Program-made: the position numbers and the translations under genes
The notes under the pieces: generated by a model
The model's database searches: none
The model's input: the letters and a program-made list of their open reading frames with translations, nothing else
Told to the model about the DNA's origin: nothing
Part shown: one piece after another, positions 27,073 through 36,044 of the stretch
Layout of the letters: the number at the start of each line of letters is the position of its first letter
Position numbering within the stretch: the first letter of the stretch is position 1
Assembly (NCBI GenBank): GCA_949289295.1
Contig: CASENM010000027.1
Coordinates: 62,001 to 126,000 of the forward strand
DNA: 64,000 nt
From: an uncultured Bacteroides sp.
GTDB lineage: Bacteria; Bacteroidota; Bacteroidia; Bacteroidales; Bacteroidaceae
Direction: 5' to 3'

Positions 27073-27486
27073 ATGAATATTGTCAGAAACAATTATTTGA
27101 TGAAACTGGCTGATGAAGCCTTGAATGACGGTGGAGTTACTATATTCCGGCCTGATGGAGGAATCCCTGATTCATACAACGGACAAATAGCGGCTTTGGG
27201 GGTTTCAATCGCAATGAATGGACTTTGTCCTGCTTTGGCGTCATATTACACGGACAGTGACACTCGTGCGGTAAACCGCAGACCGGTTCTGGAGATTATT
27301 GCACGTATGATTAATGCGGACAGGGAAACGAATGAAGTTTTTCAGCAAATAGTTGACGCGGGAAGCTTGTTGAGAAAAGCTGTCAGTTTGTCGAATCATG
27401 TAGAGGCTGTCCGTATTCTGCAGCAGGAAGTGATAGATTGTTCTATAGCTTTGAAGCAAGTGGTGCGGACATATAATCTGGTATAG
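27073..27486 (+). CDS. cmr5: type III-B small subunit Cmr5
   Basis: The 137-residue, mostly helical protein fits Cmr5, the small subunit that lines the inner side of the Cmr filament. Evidence is its size, its place between cmr4 and cmr6, and a helical pattern with NGLCPALASYYTDS. Cmr5 sequences diverge strongly, so synteny carries most of the weight. It is followed two bases later by cmr6. Confidence 0.8.
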   Translation: MNIVRNNYLMKLADEALNDGGVTIFRPDGGIPDSYNGQIAALGVSIAMNGLCPALASYYTDSDTRAVNRRPVLEIIARMINADRETNEVFQQIVDAGSLLRKAVSLSNHVEAVRILQQEVIDCSIALKQVVRTYNLV

Positions 27487-27488
27487 CC

Positions 27489-28298
27489 ATGAAGAACTTG
27501 TATAAACTGTATTATAAAGATTATTTTCAAGGAATAGATTTTTCAGTGCTGCTTGAAAATAAGGAAGAAGCCAAGAAGAAGAACAGGCAAGTGATTGAAC
27601 GTGTGAATCGGGAAATTCTGGACACTTCATTTGTCCAGCCGTCTGAGCGTGTGCGTGCCAATTGCTGCCCCCAATTGAAAGTGGAATATCCCGGACTGGT
27701 TACGGGAATCGGAATCAATCATGAAGCGAATATAGAAGGGGAATTTAAATTGGGAATTCATTTGGACTATCTGACCGGGATGCCTGTAATTTATGGTTCG
27801 TCTGTAAAAGGGATGCTTCGTGATGTCTTTTCGGATGTCGACTATATAAAAAGGATGTTAGGCAAGATATTGGAGAAAGGAGTTGCGGAAAGCATAGACG
27901 TAAATGATTTGGTGAAAGACATATTTGACGGCAAGGAGGTGGAAATCATAGATGGATTAACCGGAAAAGAGAAAAAATACCGCAATAAATCCATTTATAA
28001 AAGAGATATTTTTCATGATGCTGTCCTTATTTCCGGAGATTCCCAGGGAAAAGTATTGTGCTCGGATTACATAACTCCACATTTCCGAGATGTGCTGAAA
28101 GATCCCATCCCGATCGGTTTTGTAAAGATAGCTCCGGGTGCTGTCATTGAGTTTCGTTTCCGTCTGGTGGATTCAGACTATTTATCCAAGGAACAAAAGT
28201 GCAGCTTGTTTTATTGTATACTACAGACTTTTGCTGTCGGTGCCAAAACAAATGTAGGGTATGGAAATCTTACAGAAAGAGAAGAACCTGAAAAGTAA
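27489..28298 (+). CDS. cmr6: type III-B RAMP protein Cmr6
   Basis: The 269-residue protein shows the Cmr6 pattern: GIGINHEANIEGEFKLG, then LTGMPVIYGSSVKGMLRDVF and a C-terminal Gly loop VGAKTNVGYGNL. Cmr6 sits next to Cmr1 at the 3' end of the crRNA. It is the last gene of the locus, with a strong terminator ten bases after its stop, followed by a tRNA gene. Confidence 0.9.
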   Translation: MKNLYKLYYKDYFQGIDFSVLLENKEEAKKKNRQVIERVNREILDTSFVQPSERVRANCCPQLKVEYPGLVTGIGINHEANIEGEFKLGIHLDYLTGMPVIYGSSVKGMLRDVFSDVDYIKRMLGKILEKGVAESIDVNDLVKDIFDGKEVEIIDGLTGKEKKYRNKSIYKRDIFHDAVLISGDSQGKVLCSDYITPHFRDVLKDPIPIGFVKIAPGAVIEFRFRLVDSDYLSKEQKCSLFYCILQTFAVGAKTNVGYGNLTEREEPEK

Positions 28299-28308
28299 TG
28301 ATTATAAC

Positions 28309-28342
28309 AAAAAAGGCTGTCTTGCAAACCGACAGCCTTTTT
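28309..28342. terminator. bidirectional terminator after cmr6 and tRNA-Ser
   Basis: AAAAAAGGCTGTC (28309-28321) and GACAGCCTTTTT (28331-28342) give a strong stem with A- and T-tracts on both sides, so it can end the cmr operon on plus and tRNA-Ser on minus. Confidence 0.9.
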
Positions 28343-28369
28343 CGTTATAGATATTCATGATTTCTGTTG

Positions 28370-28454
28370 CGGAGAGACAGGGATTCGAACCCCGGGTACC
28401 TCGCGGTACAACGGTTTTCAAGACCGCCGCAATCGACCACTCTGCCACCTCTCC
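28370..28454 (-). tRNA. tRNA-Ser (anticodon UGA)
   Basis: On minus, GGAGAGG pairs with a 3' CCTCTCC-type acceptor half (CTCTCC with discriminator G). The anticodon loop is CTTGAAA (anticodon TGA), a long variable arm (TACCGCGAGGTA region) marks a class II tRNA, and the T loop is GGTTCGAATCC. Length is 85 bases and CCA is not encoded. Confidence 0.95.
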
Positions 28455-28492
28455 AAAGCTTTCTTCGGAAGTGTTTCCTTTCAAAAGCGATG

Positions 28493-28523
28493 CAAAGGTA
28501 CGGATTATTTTTGAATATGCAAA
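28493..28523 (-). promoter_or_regulatory. promoter of tRNA-Ser
   Basis: Read on minus, TTTG (28520-28523), 19 bases and TACCTTTG (28493-28500) match the Bacteroidetes consensus perfectly, about 40 bases before the tRNA. Confidence 0.8.
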
Positions 28524-28629
28524 CTTTTGGCGACATTTCTTGAAGATATTGCCTGCATTTTTGTCCGGAAGGCTTGAACGGGCGTTTAATTTATGTTTTT
28601 CCGATTGTTCGGTATTCATCTTTTTATAT

Positions 28630-28637
28630 TATCTTTG
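28630..28637 (+). promoter_or_regulatory. dsbD promoter -7 element
   Basis: TATCTTTG lies 61 bases before the dsbD ATG and fits TAnnTTTG. A -33 TTG-like sequence lies about 20 bases upstream (GATTGTTCGG). Confidence 0.5.
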
Positions 28638-28698
28638 TGCCCGGACAAAACAATGTTTTTCCCCGATAGTTCAGTTATTATTAAGTCGTTGCTATATT

Positions 28699-30708
28699 AT
28701 GGTTAAAAGAGTCGTTTTTAGTTGGCTGTGTCTGATTCTGGTGTGCTTGCCGATGTTTGCCCAGATTCAGGAGCCGGTGAAATTTAAGACAGAGTGGAAA
28801 ACTCTTTCTCAGAATGAGGTGGAAATCATCTTTACGGGAACAATGGACCCCGGATGGCATGTGTATTCTACAGACCTTCCTGAAGGGGGGCCGATTTCGG
28901 CAACCTTCAATCTGGATAAGATAGAGGGGGCTGAACTGGCCGGAAAGCTGGAACCTCGAGGAAAGATAATCGACAAGATGGATCCTATCTTTGGTATGCA
29001 GGTGAAATTTTTTGAGGGAGGTACGGCTGTCTTCGCCCAGAAAATAAAGCTGACAGGAGGGAAATACGAAGTGGCCGGTTATCTGCAGTATGGTGCTTGC
29101 AACGACGAGAATTGTCTTCCCCCGACCAATGTGGAATTTTCATATACAGGAGAGGTGGCCGGAGCTGCGGCCGCAGTTCCCGCCAAGCAGTCGGATAAAG
29201 GTAAGGAGGAGGTACAAAAGGGCTTGTCTTCTGCGCAAACTGCATTGACTCCGCTGACACTTCCGGCATCGGATGCCGTGGACTATTGGACGCCGGTTGT
29301 GGACGAGTTGCGGGGATATGGTGAAGAAATCGGCCAAGAGTCCTATTCCTGGGTTTACATCTTTTTTGCCGGATTCATAGGAGGGCTTCTGGCCTTGTTC
29401 ACACCTTGTGTATGGCCTATCATACCGATGACTGTAAGTTTCTTCTTGAAGAGGTCGAAAGACAAAAAGAAAGGTATACGAGATGCGTTTACGTACGGCG
29501 CGTCGATTGTAGTCATTTATGTGGCATTGGGGCTGGCCATTACGCTGATATTCGGTGCCAGCGCGCTGAATGACTTGTCTACAAGTGCCATATTCAATAT
29601 CTTCTTCTTCCTGATGCTTGTGGTGTTCGCCGCTTCATTCTTCGGGGCGTTTGAAATCACCTTGCCCTCCAAGTGGAGCAATGCGGTAGACAGTAAGGCG
29701 GAGCAGACTACCGGTCTGTTGAGTATCTTCCTGATGGCGTTCACGCTTTCGCTGGTGTCTTTCTCCTGTACCGGTCCGATTATCGGATTCCTGCTGGTAG
29801 AGGTGTCTACGACGAACAGCGTCATCGCTCCGGCTCTCGGCATGTTGGGCTTTGCCATTGCGCTTGCCCTTCCGTTCACATTGTTTGCCCTTTTCCCCTC
29901 GTGGCTGAAGTCGATGCCGAAATCAGGCGGTTGGATGAATGTCATCAAAGTGGTTCTGGGTTTTCTGGAGCTTGCCTTCGCACTGAAGTTCCTGTCGGTG
30001 GCCGACTTGGCTTACGGATGGCGTATCCTTGACCGTGAAACGTTCCTGGCTCTGTGGATTGTCATCTTTGCTCTTCTCGGATTGTATCTTTTGGGGAAAA
30101 TCAAGTTTCCGCACGATGACGATGAAACGAAAGTGAGTGTGCCGCGCTTCTTCATGGCATTGGTTTCGCTTGCGTTTGCCGTTTACATGATACCCGGCCT
30201 TTGGGGGGCGCCGCTGAAGGCTGTCAGTGCTTTCGCTCCTCCCATGCAGACACAGGATTTTAACCTTTATAAAAATGAGGTCCATGCCAAGTTTAATGAT
30301 TATGATGCCGGTATGGAATATGCGCGGCAGCATGGCAAGCCGGTTATGATTGATTTCACAGGGTATGGATGCGTGAATTGCCGTAAAATGGAGCTGGCTG
30401 TGTGGACCGACCCGAAGGTCAGCAAGCTTCTTGATGATGAGTATGTGCTGATTACGCTGTATGTGGATGAGAAGACGAAATTGCCTGAACCTGTGAAAGT
30501 GACAGAAAACGGAACTGAACGCACGTTGCGTACTGTTGGTGACAAGTGGAGTTATTTGCAGCGGTCTAAGTTCGGGGCAAACGCACAGCCGTTTTATGTA
30601 CTGCTGGACAACGAGGGCAAGCCGCTGAACAAATCTTATTCTTACGATGAAGATATCGACAAGTATGTAGAGTTCCTTGAAACGGGTTTGAAAAACTATA
30701 AAAAATAA
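28699..30708 (+). CDS. dsbD: thiol:disulfide interchange protein DsbD
   Basis: The 669-residue protein has a signal peptide ([22 protein letters not shown]), an N-terminal periplasmic DsbD-alpha domain with C-N-D-E-N-C (about residues 25-150), a CcdA-like membrane core of eight TM helices (about 210-510; a Cys in [11 protein letters not shown] and one in [10 protein letters not shown]), and a C-terminal thioredoxin domain with C558-V-N-C561. It carries reducing power from the cytoplasm to the periplasm. The start at 28699 follows a promoter; an open frame further upstream overlaps the tRNA and is spurious. A separate gene follows eight bases after its stop. Confidence 0.94.
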   Translation: MVKRVVFSWLCLILVCLPMFAQIQEPVKFKTEWKTLSQNEVEIIFTGTMDPGWHVYSTDLPEGGPISATFNLDKIEGAELAGKLEPRGKIIDKMDPIFGMQVKFFEGGTAVFAQKIKLTGGKYEVAGYLQYGACNDENCLPPTNVEFSYTGEVAGAAAAVPAKQSDKGKEEVQKGLSSAQTALTPLTLPASDAVDYWTPVVDELRGYGEEIGQESYSWVYIFFAGFIGGLLALFTPCVWPIIPMTVSFFLKRSKDKKKGIRDAFTYGASIVVIYVALGLAITLIFGASALNDLSTSAIFNIFFFLMLVVFAASFFGAFEITLPSKWSNAVDSKAEQTTGLLSIFLMAFTLSLVSFSCTGPIIGFLLVEVSTTNSVIAPALGMLGFAIALALPFTLFALFPSWLKSMPKSGGWMNVIKVVLGFLELAFALKFLSVADLAYGWRILDRETFLALWIVIFALLGLYLLGKIKFPHDDDETKVSVPRFFMALVSLAFAVYMIPGLWGAPLKAVSAFAPPMQTQDFNLYKNEVHAKFNDYDAGMEYARQHGKPVMIDFTGYGCVNCRKMELAVWTDPKVSKLLDDEYVLITLYVDEKTKLPEPVKVTENGTERTLRTVGDKWSYLQRSKFGANAQPFYVLLDNEGKPLNKSYSYDEDIDKYVEFLETGLKNYKK

Positions 30709-30716
30709 GATGCGGC

Positions 30717-32012
30717 ATGTTGTCAAAGAATGAAAGAGAGCAAATCATTGCATTGATAAATAGAGAGGTTGTGCCGGCCATTGGCTGTACGGAACCTGTG
30801 GCGGTGGCTTTGTGTACGGCTAAGGCGACCGAGACGCTGGGCAGACATCCTGAAAGGATTGACGTGTTCTTGAGTGCCAACATTCTGAAGAATGCGATGG
30901 GGGTAGGAATCCCCGGCACGGATATGATCGGACTGCCTATTGCCATAGCTTTGGGGGCTGTTGTCGGAAAGTCGGAATATGGATTGGAGGTGTTGAAAGA
31001 TTCATGTCCGGAGGCCGTGGCGGAAAGCCGGAAAATGGTGGATGCGAATGTCATACATATCGAACTGAAGGATGATATTGAAGAGAAACTTTATATTGAA
31101 GTGGTTTGCCGGAGTGGCGATGACCGGGTGACGGCTGTCATTAGCGGCGGTCATACCAACTTTGTGTATGTGGATAAAAACGGTGAGGTATTGCTGGACA
31201 AACGTTCGTCGGGATCGGCAGAAACAGATGCGGATGAAGTGGAGCTGAATTTGCGGAAAGTCTTTGATTTCGCTACGACTTCCCCGTTGGAAGAAATCCG
31301 TTTCATTCTGGAAGCCAAGCGGCTGAACAAGCAGGCGGCCGAGCGTTCTTTCGATGGAAATTATGGGCACGAGCTGGGAAAGACATTGCGCAGCAGCCAC
31401 AGCGAACGGAGTATTTTGGGAAATAATACCTTTACGCATATTCTGTCGTACACATCGGCCGCTTGTGATGCACGTATGGCCGGTGCCATGATTCCGGTGA
31501 TGAGCAATTCCGGAAGCGGCAATCAGGGGATAGCTGCCACGCTTCCCGTAGTCGTTTATGCCGAAGACAACCATAAATCGGAAGAGCAATTAATCCGTGC
31601 ATTGATTCTCAGCCATCTGACAGCTATTTATATCAAACAGAATCTGGGCAAATTGTCGGCCTTGTGCGGATGTGTCGTGGCAGCTACCGGAAGCAGTTGC
31701 GGAATCACTTATCTGATGGGAGGAGGATATGAGCAGGTGGCTGACGCAGTACAGAACATGATTGCCAACCTGACCGGTATGATTTGTGACGGTGCCAAGC
31801 CAAGCTGTGCGCTGAAACTGACCAGTGGAGTGTCTACGGCCGTATTTTCGGCTATTCTTGCCATGGAGGGTAAATGTGTGACTTCTGTGGAGGGGATTAT
31901 AGAGAACGATGTGGACCTCAGTATCCGGAATCTGACGAAAATAGGTTCTAAAGGAATGAACGAGACCGATAAAATGGTTCTTGATATCATGACTCACAAA
32001 CATTGTGACTGA
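30717..32012 (+). CDS. UPF0597/CyuA-type L-cysteine desulfidase-like protein
   Basis: The 431-residue protein shows the family pattern VVPAIGCTEPVAVALCTAKA at the N-terminus and cluster cysteines in ATGSSCGITYLMGG and GAKPSCALKLTSG. The family (YhaM/CyuA) is related to the alpha chain of Fe-S serine dehydratase; known members break down L-cysteine to pyruvate, sulfide and ammonia. It is co-directional with dsbD eight bases upstream and with an AlbA_2 gene three bases downstream, so the three may be one transcript. Substrate is inferred from the family. Confidence 0.85.
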   Translation: MLSKNEREQIIALINREVVPAIGCTEPVAVALCTAKATETLGRHPERIDVFLSANILKNAMGVGIPGTDMIGLPIAIALGAVVGKSEYGLEVLKDSCPEAVAESRKMVDANVIHIELKDDIEEKLYIEVVCRSGDDRVTAVISGGHTNFVYVDKNGEVLLDKRSSGSAETDADEVELNLRKVFDFATTSPLEEIRFILEAKRLNKQAAERSFDGNYGHELGKTLRSSHSERSILGNNTFTHILSYTSAACDARMAGAMIPVMSNSGSGNQGIAATLPVVVYAEDNHKSEEQLIRALILSHLTAIYIKQNLGKLSALCGCVVAATGSSCGITYLMGGGYEQVADAVQNMIANLTGMICDGAKPSCALKLTSGVSTAVFSAILAMEGKCVTSVEGIIENDVDLSIRNLTKIGSKGMNETDKMVLDIMTHKHCD

Positions 32013-32015
32013 CAA

Positions 32016-32663
32016 ATGAATCCTATGAGACCGGTAACAGGTGCAGACTATATTCGGAGATTGGTTGCTGAGGGCGAGCATGTTCATCAGGATTTTAAGT
32101 TTGCCATATCGGATATCAGAAAGATAGCGAAAAGCTTGTCCGCCTTCTCCAATACGGAAGGAGGAAGGCTTCTGGTCGGTGTGAAGGATAACGGGAAAAT
32201 AGCGGGTGTGCGCTCTGAAGAAGAAATATATATGGTTGAAGCGGCGGCGTCTGTATATTGTTGTCCGCCGCTGGTGTTGGAAAATCATGTGTATCATTTG
32301 GAGGGGAAGGATGTACTGGAGGTAGTTGTTAACGAAAGCGCATCCAAGCCGGTCTGTGCGTTGGATGAGAATTCAAGACCTTGGGCGTATGTGCGTATCG
32401 CGGATGAGAATATCATAGCGAGCCCGATTCATCTTGCGCTTTGGAAAAACCAGGGGAAAAAGAATCCGGTAATGGTATATACAGAACGCGAACAGGCTCT
32501 GCTTGATTTGTTGGGTAAATACGGAGAACTGACGTTGAACCAGTGTGCGCGCCTGGCTCATATCCCTCGTAAAAAGGTCTGTTCGCTGCTGGCTGATTTC
32601 ATCCGTTTTGAACTGGTAGAACAGCACTTCAGAAACCATACATTCTATTATAGGACAGTCTGA
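32016..32663 (+). CDS. AlbA_2 (Schlafen AAA_4-like) ATP-binding domain protein with wHTH
   Basis: The 215-residue protein has an AlbA_2 domain in its first 130 residues (HQDFKFAISDIRKIAKSLSAFSNTEGGRLLVGVKDNGKIAG..., read in parts as KSLSAFSNTEGG and LLVGVKDNGKI) and a C-terminal winged-helix-like part (REQALLDLLGKYGELTLNQ). Such proteins are often regulators or helicase-linked. It begins three bases after the desulfidase gene. Possible starts are Met1 and Met4; the function is not known. Confidence 0.8.
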   Translation: MNPMRPVTGADYIRRLVAEGEHVHQDFKFAISDIRKIAKSLSAFSNTEGGRLLVGVKDNGKIAGVRSEEEIYMVEAAASVYCCPPLVLENHVYHLEGKDVLEVVVNESASKPVCALDENSRPWAYVRIADENIIASPIHLALWKNQGKKNPVMVYTEREQALLDLLGKYGELTLNQCARLAHIPRKKVCSLLADFIRFELVEQHFRNHTFYYRTV

Positions 32664-32699
32664 AAAAACGTTTTTTCTCGTTCATTCCGTTGATATTTT

Positions 32700-32707
32700 T
32701 TATCTTT
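32700..32707 (+). promoter_or_regulatory. promoter -7 element of the 32747 operon
   Basis: TATCTTTG lies 39 bases before the next start and agrees with TAnnTTTG. Confidence 0.5.
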
Positions 32708-32746
32708 GCACGGTGTAAAGTATATAATAAAAATAAAATTGATGAT

Positions 32747-33373
32747 ATGAATATTTTTTCTAGATTTTTCGGGAAGAAGCAGACAGATGCGGCCGAAACG
32801 GTCCGTGTGGGAGGTATGGAAGATTTCATGACGCTCATACGTGTGTATTACCAGGCCGTGATAGCTTCTCAGTTAGGTATTAGCAACATTAATTTCTTGC
32901 CTGACATGGCTGTCTTTAAACGTACGCTGAAAGTGCCTACGCAGAATAATAAGTTGGGTGTGGCTGAAAAGGCCCGTTGCAAGAAGATGCTTATGGAAAT
33001 TTATGGAATAAGCGATTCTTTCTTTAAGGAAATAGACAATTCCGTGAAGAAGAATTGTAGAACGGTAAATGACCTTAAAACTTATCTTCTTATGTTTCAG
33101 GGATTCAGCCAGGATTTGATGATGGTTGTCGGGAATCTGATGCAATGGAAATTCCGCGTACCGGGGATGTTCAAGAAAATGTTGCGGACAATGACCGAAA
33201 AAACGGTTCATGACATTTTTTCTAGAACAGACTTCAAGGACGAGAGTGTAAGAAAAACTTGTGCAAATCTCCGTCAGTATCTGCATGTATTGCACTATTC
33301 TGAAGACTGGGTTACGGAATATGTGTATAATATTGTGCTGCTGGCCAAGAAGGAACCTAAACCGAAAGCATGA
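32747..33373 (+). CDS. conserved helical hypothetical protein
   Basis: The protein has 208 residues from the ATG at 32747 (MNIFSRFFGKKQ), which follows a promoter. It is basic and mostly helical, without signal peptide or TM segment, and has a Lys-rich end (KKEPKPKA). It overlaps the following uracil-DNA-glycosylase-like gene by four bases (ATGA), so translation is coupled. It resembles proteins I associate only with Bacteroidetes, with no known function; an upstream start at 32690 would cross the promoter. Confidence 0.75.
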   Translation: MNIFSRFFGKKQTDAAETVRVGGMEDFMTLIRVYYQAVIASQLGISNINFLPDMAVFKRTLKVPTQNNKLGVAEKARCKKMLMEIYGISDSFFKEIDNSVKKNCRTVNDLKTYLLMFQGFSQDLMMVVGNLMQWKFRVPGMFKKMLRTMTEKTVHDIFSRTDFKDESVRKTCANLRQYLHVLHYSEDWVTEYVYNIVLLAKKEPKPKA

Positions 33374-33969
33374 CAGACGGTTTTTCTTTATTTCCGCCAG
33401 TAGAACTACACCCTTTGCAGCCGTTCTTGCCGGAGGGAGCAAAGCTTTTAATGCTGGGCAGTTTTCCTCCGCAAAAAAAACGTTGGAGCATGGATTTCTT
33501 TTATCCGAATCTTCAGAACGATATGTGGAGAATTTTCGGATTCATATTCTTTGGCGATAAAGATTATTTCTTGTTCTCTGACAAAAAGGCATTTGATAAG
33601 GAACGGATTATCTGTTTTCTTACGAAAAAGGGGATTGCACTTTATGATACCGCTTCATCGGTGCGTCGGCTTCAAGACAACGCTTCCGATAAGTTTCTGG
33701 AAGTGGTGGAACCGACGGATTTGACTTGTCTGCTACAGCGAATTCCTGATTGTCGGGCTGTAGTGACTACTGGTCAGAAAGCGACTGATGTGTTTTGCAC
33801 ACAGCTTCATGTGGCTGAACCGCCGGTGGGAGGGAAGAGTCCGTTTGATTGGGGAGAACGCTCTATGAATCTTTACCGGATGCCTTCTTCCAGCCGTGCT
33901 TATCCGTTGAAATTGGAAAAAAAGGCAGAAGCCTATCGTCTGATGTTCAGGGACCTTGATTTGCTGTAA
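33370..33969 (+). CDS. uracil-DNA glycosylase family protein
   Basis: The 199-residue protein fits the UDG superfamily: LLMLGSFPPQ as the first motif (G-x-x-P-type water-activating loop) and YRMPSSSRAYP as the second (H/PSS-type loop), close to the MUG-like branch. Such proteins remove uracil or mismatched bases from DNA. It is coupled to the upstream hypothetical gene. The exact substrate is not evident. The tRNA-Trp promoter begins 21 bases after the stop. Confidence 0.78.
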   Translation: MTDGFSLFPPVELHPLQPFLPEGAKLLMLGSFPPQKKRWSMDFFYPNLQNDMWRIFGFIFFGDKDYFLFSDKKAFDKERIICFLTKKGIALYDTASSVRRLQDNASDKFLEVVEPTDLTCLLQRIPDCRAVVTTGQKATDVFCTQLHVAEPPVGGKSPFDWGERSMNLYRMPSSSRAYPLKLEKKAEAYRLMFRDLDLL

Positions 33970-33989
33970 GAAAATATTTGTGGAAAATG

Positions 33990-34020
33990 TTTGCAGGTAT
34001 TGAAAAATATACTACTTTTG
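33990..34020 (+). promoter_or_regulatory. promoter of tRNA-Trp
   Basis: TTTG (33990-33993), 19 bases and TACTTTTG (34013-34020), ending 11 bases before the tRNA. Confidence 0.8.
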
Positions 34021-34031
34021 CAACCGCAAAC

Positions 34032-34104
34032 ACGGGAATAGCTCAGTTGGTAGAGCATCGGTCTCCAAAACCGAGTGTCGGGAGTTCGAGCCTCTCTTCC
34101 CGTG
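34032..34104 (+). tRNA. tRNA-Trp (anticodon CCA)
   Basis: ACGGGAA pairs with TTCCCGT plus discriminator G; D loop AGCTCAGTTGGTAGAGC, anticodon loop CTCCAAA (anticodon CCA) and T arm GGGAGTTCGAGCCTC. Length is 73 bases and the 3' CCA is not encoded. Confidence 0.95.
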
Positions 34105-34219
34105 CCGCTCAAGAAGCCGTAACCGACAGGTCGCGGCTTCTTTGCGTTTATGGGGTGGGCAAGTCTTGTCGGTTCCGTTTTCAATCGTTCTTCAGGGGGT
34201 GATATTTCCTGCCGTCTGT

Positions 34220-34765
34220 TTATCGGATATCTATAAGTTTGTGCGTTTGCAGACTCAGCCGCCATTGTGGGTTCCGTAGGATGTATTCAATCACTTCTCC
34301 TGTATTTTTGCATGAACATGGTTGGAGAAAATGCTGGCCGGCTGGAATGTCAAGATAGGCGGAAACATCCTGTCCCGTATAAACTACCTTTACTTCATCG
34401 ATGTGTTTTACACGCAAAGTAGTCCCTTCTTTTGGGGAGCAAGTTACCCAGTCTATACCTTCCGGAAGTTCACACGTGCCGTTCGTTTCAATGCAAATGT
34501 ATTTATGAGCTTTATGCAACATCCGGAGCAATTCTTGGTCTATCCACAATCCGGGTTCTCCGCCTGTAAGAATAACCATCGTACATGGATATTTACATAC
34601 TTCATCCACTATTTCCTTGTCAGACATTGCATTTCCCTGTTCATGCGCAGTGTCACAGAAGCTACACTTCAGATTGCATCCTGAAAAACGGACAAATACA
34701 GCGGGTGTTCCTGTGTGGAATCCTTCTCCTTGCAGGCTGTAGAAAATTTCATTAATCTTTTTCAT
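34220..34765 (-). CDS. queE: 7-carboxy-7-deazaguanine synthase
   Basis: The 181-residue protein is a compact radical SAM enzyme with the QueE motif RFSGCNLKCSFCDTAH (Cx3CxxC) at about residues 27-42 and the substrate loop ILTGGEPGL. It turns CPH4 into CDG in queuosine synthesis. queD overlaps it by 14 bases upstream, so they are one operon. queH, the last enzyme, occurs at 49155; queC and queF are not in the window. Confidence 0.94.
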   Translation of the reverse strand: MKKINEIFYSLQGEGFHTGTPAVFVRFSGCNLKCSFCDTAHEQGNAMSDKEIVDEVCKYPCTMVILTGGEPGLWIDQELLRMLHKAHKYICIETNGTCELPEGIDWVTCSPKEGTTLRVKHIDEVKVVYTGQDVSAYLDIPAGQHFLQPCSCKNTGEVIEYILRNPQWRLSLQTHKLIDIR

Positions 34766-35084
34766 AGATTACCGTATTGCCTTCTGATTCTTTCACTTCC
34801 ACTTTTATGCAATGCGGAATCTGATTACATATCCATTGTGCAATATTTTCGGCCGTAGGATTGGACGGAATAACATCATTCAGATTTTTGTGGTCGAGCT
34901 GTTCTTTCACTTTGTTTTTGATGTGGGAGAAATCAACCACCATTCCATTTTCATCCAGCCGTTCCGAGCGGCAGTATACGGTAATGACCCAATTGTGACC
35001 ATGCAAATTCTCACATTTGCTCGGGTAGGAAAGCTTCAGTTTGTGTGATGCTGAAATTTCCATTCGTTTGATTACGGTAAACAT
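34752..35084 (-). CDS. queD: 6-carboxytetrahydropterin synthase
   Basis: The 110-residue protein has the zinc-binding QueD pattern: HKL in ISASHKLKLSYPSKCENLHGHNW (read as two parts, SASHKL and NLHGHNW) and the PTAENIAQWI segment. It makes CPH4 from dihydroneopterin triphosphate, the step before QueE. It overlaps queE by 14 bases. Upstream lies a 200-base A+T rich gap with no clear promoter that I can define. Confidence 0.94.
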   Translation of the reverse strand: MFTVIKRMEISASHKLKLSYPSKCENLHGHNWVITVYCRSERLDENGMVVDFSHIKNKVKEQLDHKNLNDVIPSNPTAENIAQWICNQIPHCIKVEVKESEGNTVIYEKD

Positions 35085-35254
35085 AAACAGTCAGATTCTT
35101 TGTTTGATAAACACTAAATTAGTATATCGCGTCTAATGTCACCTCAACGCCGCACAAAGATAGAAATAATTCCTTCAAATCGGAGAAAAATCGGCAGAAA
35201 AAGGAAATGACGGTCGGTAACTTCCTAAAATTAATAAATTAATCAGCGAATATT

Positions 35255-35284
35255 TTTGAGATTCCAAGCAATCCACTATATTTG
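35255..35284 (+). promoter_or_regulatory. promoter of the zapA operon
   Basis: TTTG (35255-35258), 18 bases and TATATTTG (35277-35284), 21 bases before the ATG at 35306. Confidence 0.6.
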
Positions 35285-35305
35285 TGTACAATTTTAGTAT
35301 ATCTG

Positions 35306-35599
35306 ATGACAGAGGAAGACAAAAAGCTATTGAGTACCTTTGATGGAAAACTGCAACATCTGCTTTTCCTGTACAGAAAGCTTCAGGAAGAAAACATAAG
35401 TCTACGCAAGCTTCTGAGTGAAAAGGATGCGGAAATAAAGGAAACAAAAGATGCTTTGGAGGCTTCCGCCAAAAGATATGCTGATTTGAAGGCGGCCCGT
35501 ATTATCAGTATCAATGACAATGAGCTTAGAGATACAAGGCAACGGCTGGCCAAACTTGTGCGTGAAGTCGATAAATGCATCGCTTTACTGAATGAATGA
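35306..35599 (+). CDS. coiled-coil protein upstream of zapA (ZapB-like?)
   Basis: A 97-residue protein that is almost all coiled coil (LLFLYRKLQEENISLRKLL, then KDAEIKETKDALEASAKR). Start at 35306 (MTEEDKK) fits the promoter at 35255. Its partner gene downstream is zapA and the stop overlaps an alternative zapA start. By analogy it may act with ZapA and FtsZ at the division site, as ZapB does in E. coli, but the sequence alone does not prove that. Confidence 0.65.
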   Translation: MTEEDKKLLSTFDGKLQHLLFLYRKLQEENISLRKLLSEKDAEIKETKDALEASAKRYADLKAARIISINDNELRDTRQRLAKLVREVDKCIALLNE

Positions 35600-35628
35600 A
35601 AGAAAGAAGGACAGTGAAGGAGAACTTT

Positions 35629-35940
35629 ATGGACGACAGATTTAAGATAAAGCTGAAAATTGACAATGAAGAATATCCGTTGACTATCTTGCGGAGTGAC
35701 GAGGAAGATTATCGTAAGGCGGCCAAACGGATTGATTATAAGCTGAACAAATACCGGAATACTTTTCCAAGACTGGATGCCACGAAGCATTGGCTGATGG
35801 TAGCGCTGGAATTGGCTTACGAAAATGTGTTGCTTGAGAAGAAAAATGATACGCAACCTTATTTTGACAGGCTGAGTGAACTGGAAAAGGAAATCGACCG
35901 GCATATTGGAGAGTCGGAGGCTTCTGACGGGAAAGTTTAG
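35629..35940 (+). CDS. zapA: cell division protein ZapA
   Basis: A 103-residue protein with the ZapA fold pattern: FKIKLKIDNEEYPLTI, EEDYRKAAKRIDYKLNKYR, and a C-terminal coiled coil from about 60. ZapA bundles FtsZ at midcell. I chose the ATG at 35629 because AAGGAG lies seven bases before it, an uncommonly clear ribosome site here; an ATG at 35596 would overlap the upstream stop and lacks one. Confidence 0.85.
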   Translation: MDDRFKIKLKIDNEEYPLTILRSDEEDYRKAAKRIDYKLNKYRNTFPRLDATKHWLMVALELAYENVLLEKKNDTQPYFDRLSELEKEIDRHIGESEASDGKV

Positions 35941-35966
35941 CAATGAAGAGATTGAAGTGATTATGG

Positions 35967-36016
35967 CGCACAAGCTGGTTGAAGGAGAAATCCTGAGAAC
36001 GGTTTGTGCGTTTTTA
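35967..36016 (+). terminator. terminator-like hairpin between zapA and rny
   Basis: CGCACAA (35967-35973) pairs with TTGTGCG (36004-36010), followed by a T-rich run. The 30-base loop is long, so it may act as an attenuator for rny. Confidence 0.5.
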
Positions 36017-36044
36017 TTTTTTATATGTTTAAATTAAAATTGTA

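Noticed and set aside
28370-28454. tRNA-Ser as an attachment site for the CRISPR locus
   Set aside because: I found no integrase gene and no copy of the tRNA 3' end on the far side of the locus near 11.7 kb; a full search would be needed to settle it.
35941-36044. 6S RNA next to zapA, as in some proteobacteria
   Set aside because: The gap is only about 100 bases and holds a terminator-like hairpin, too short for 6S RNA.
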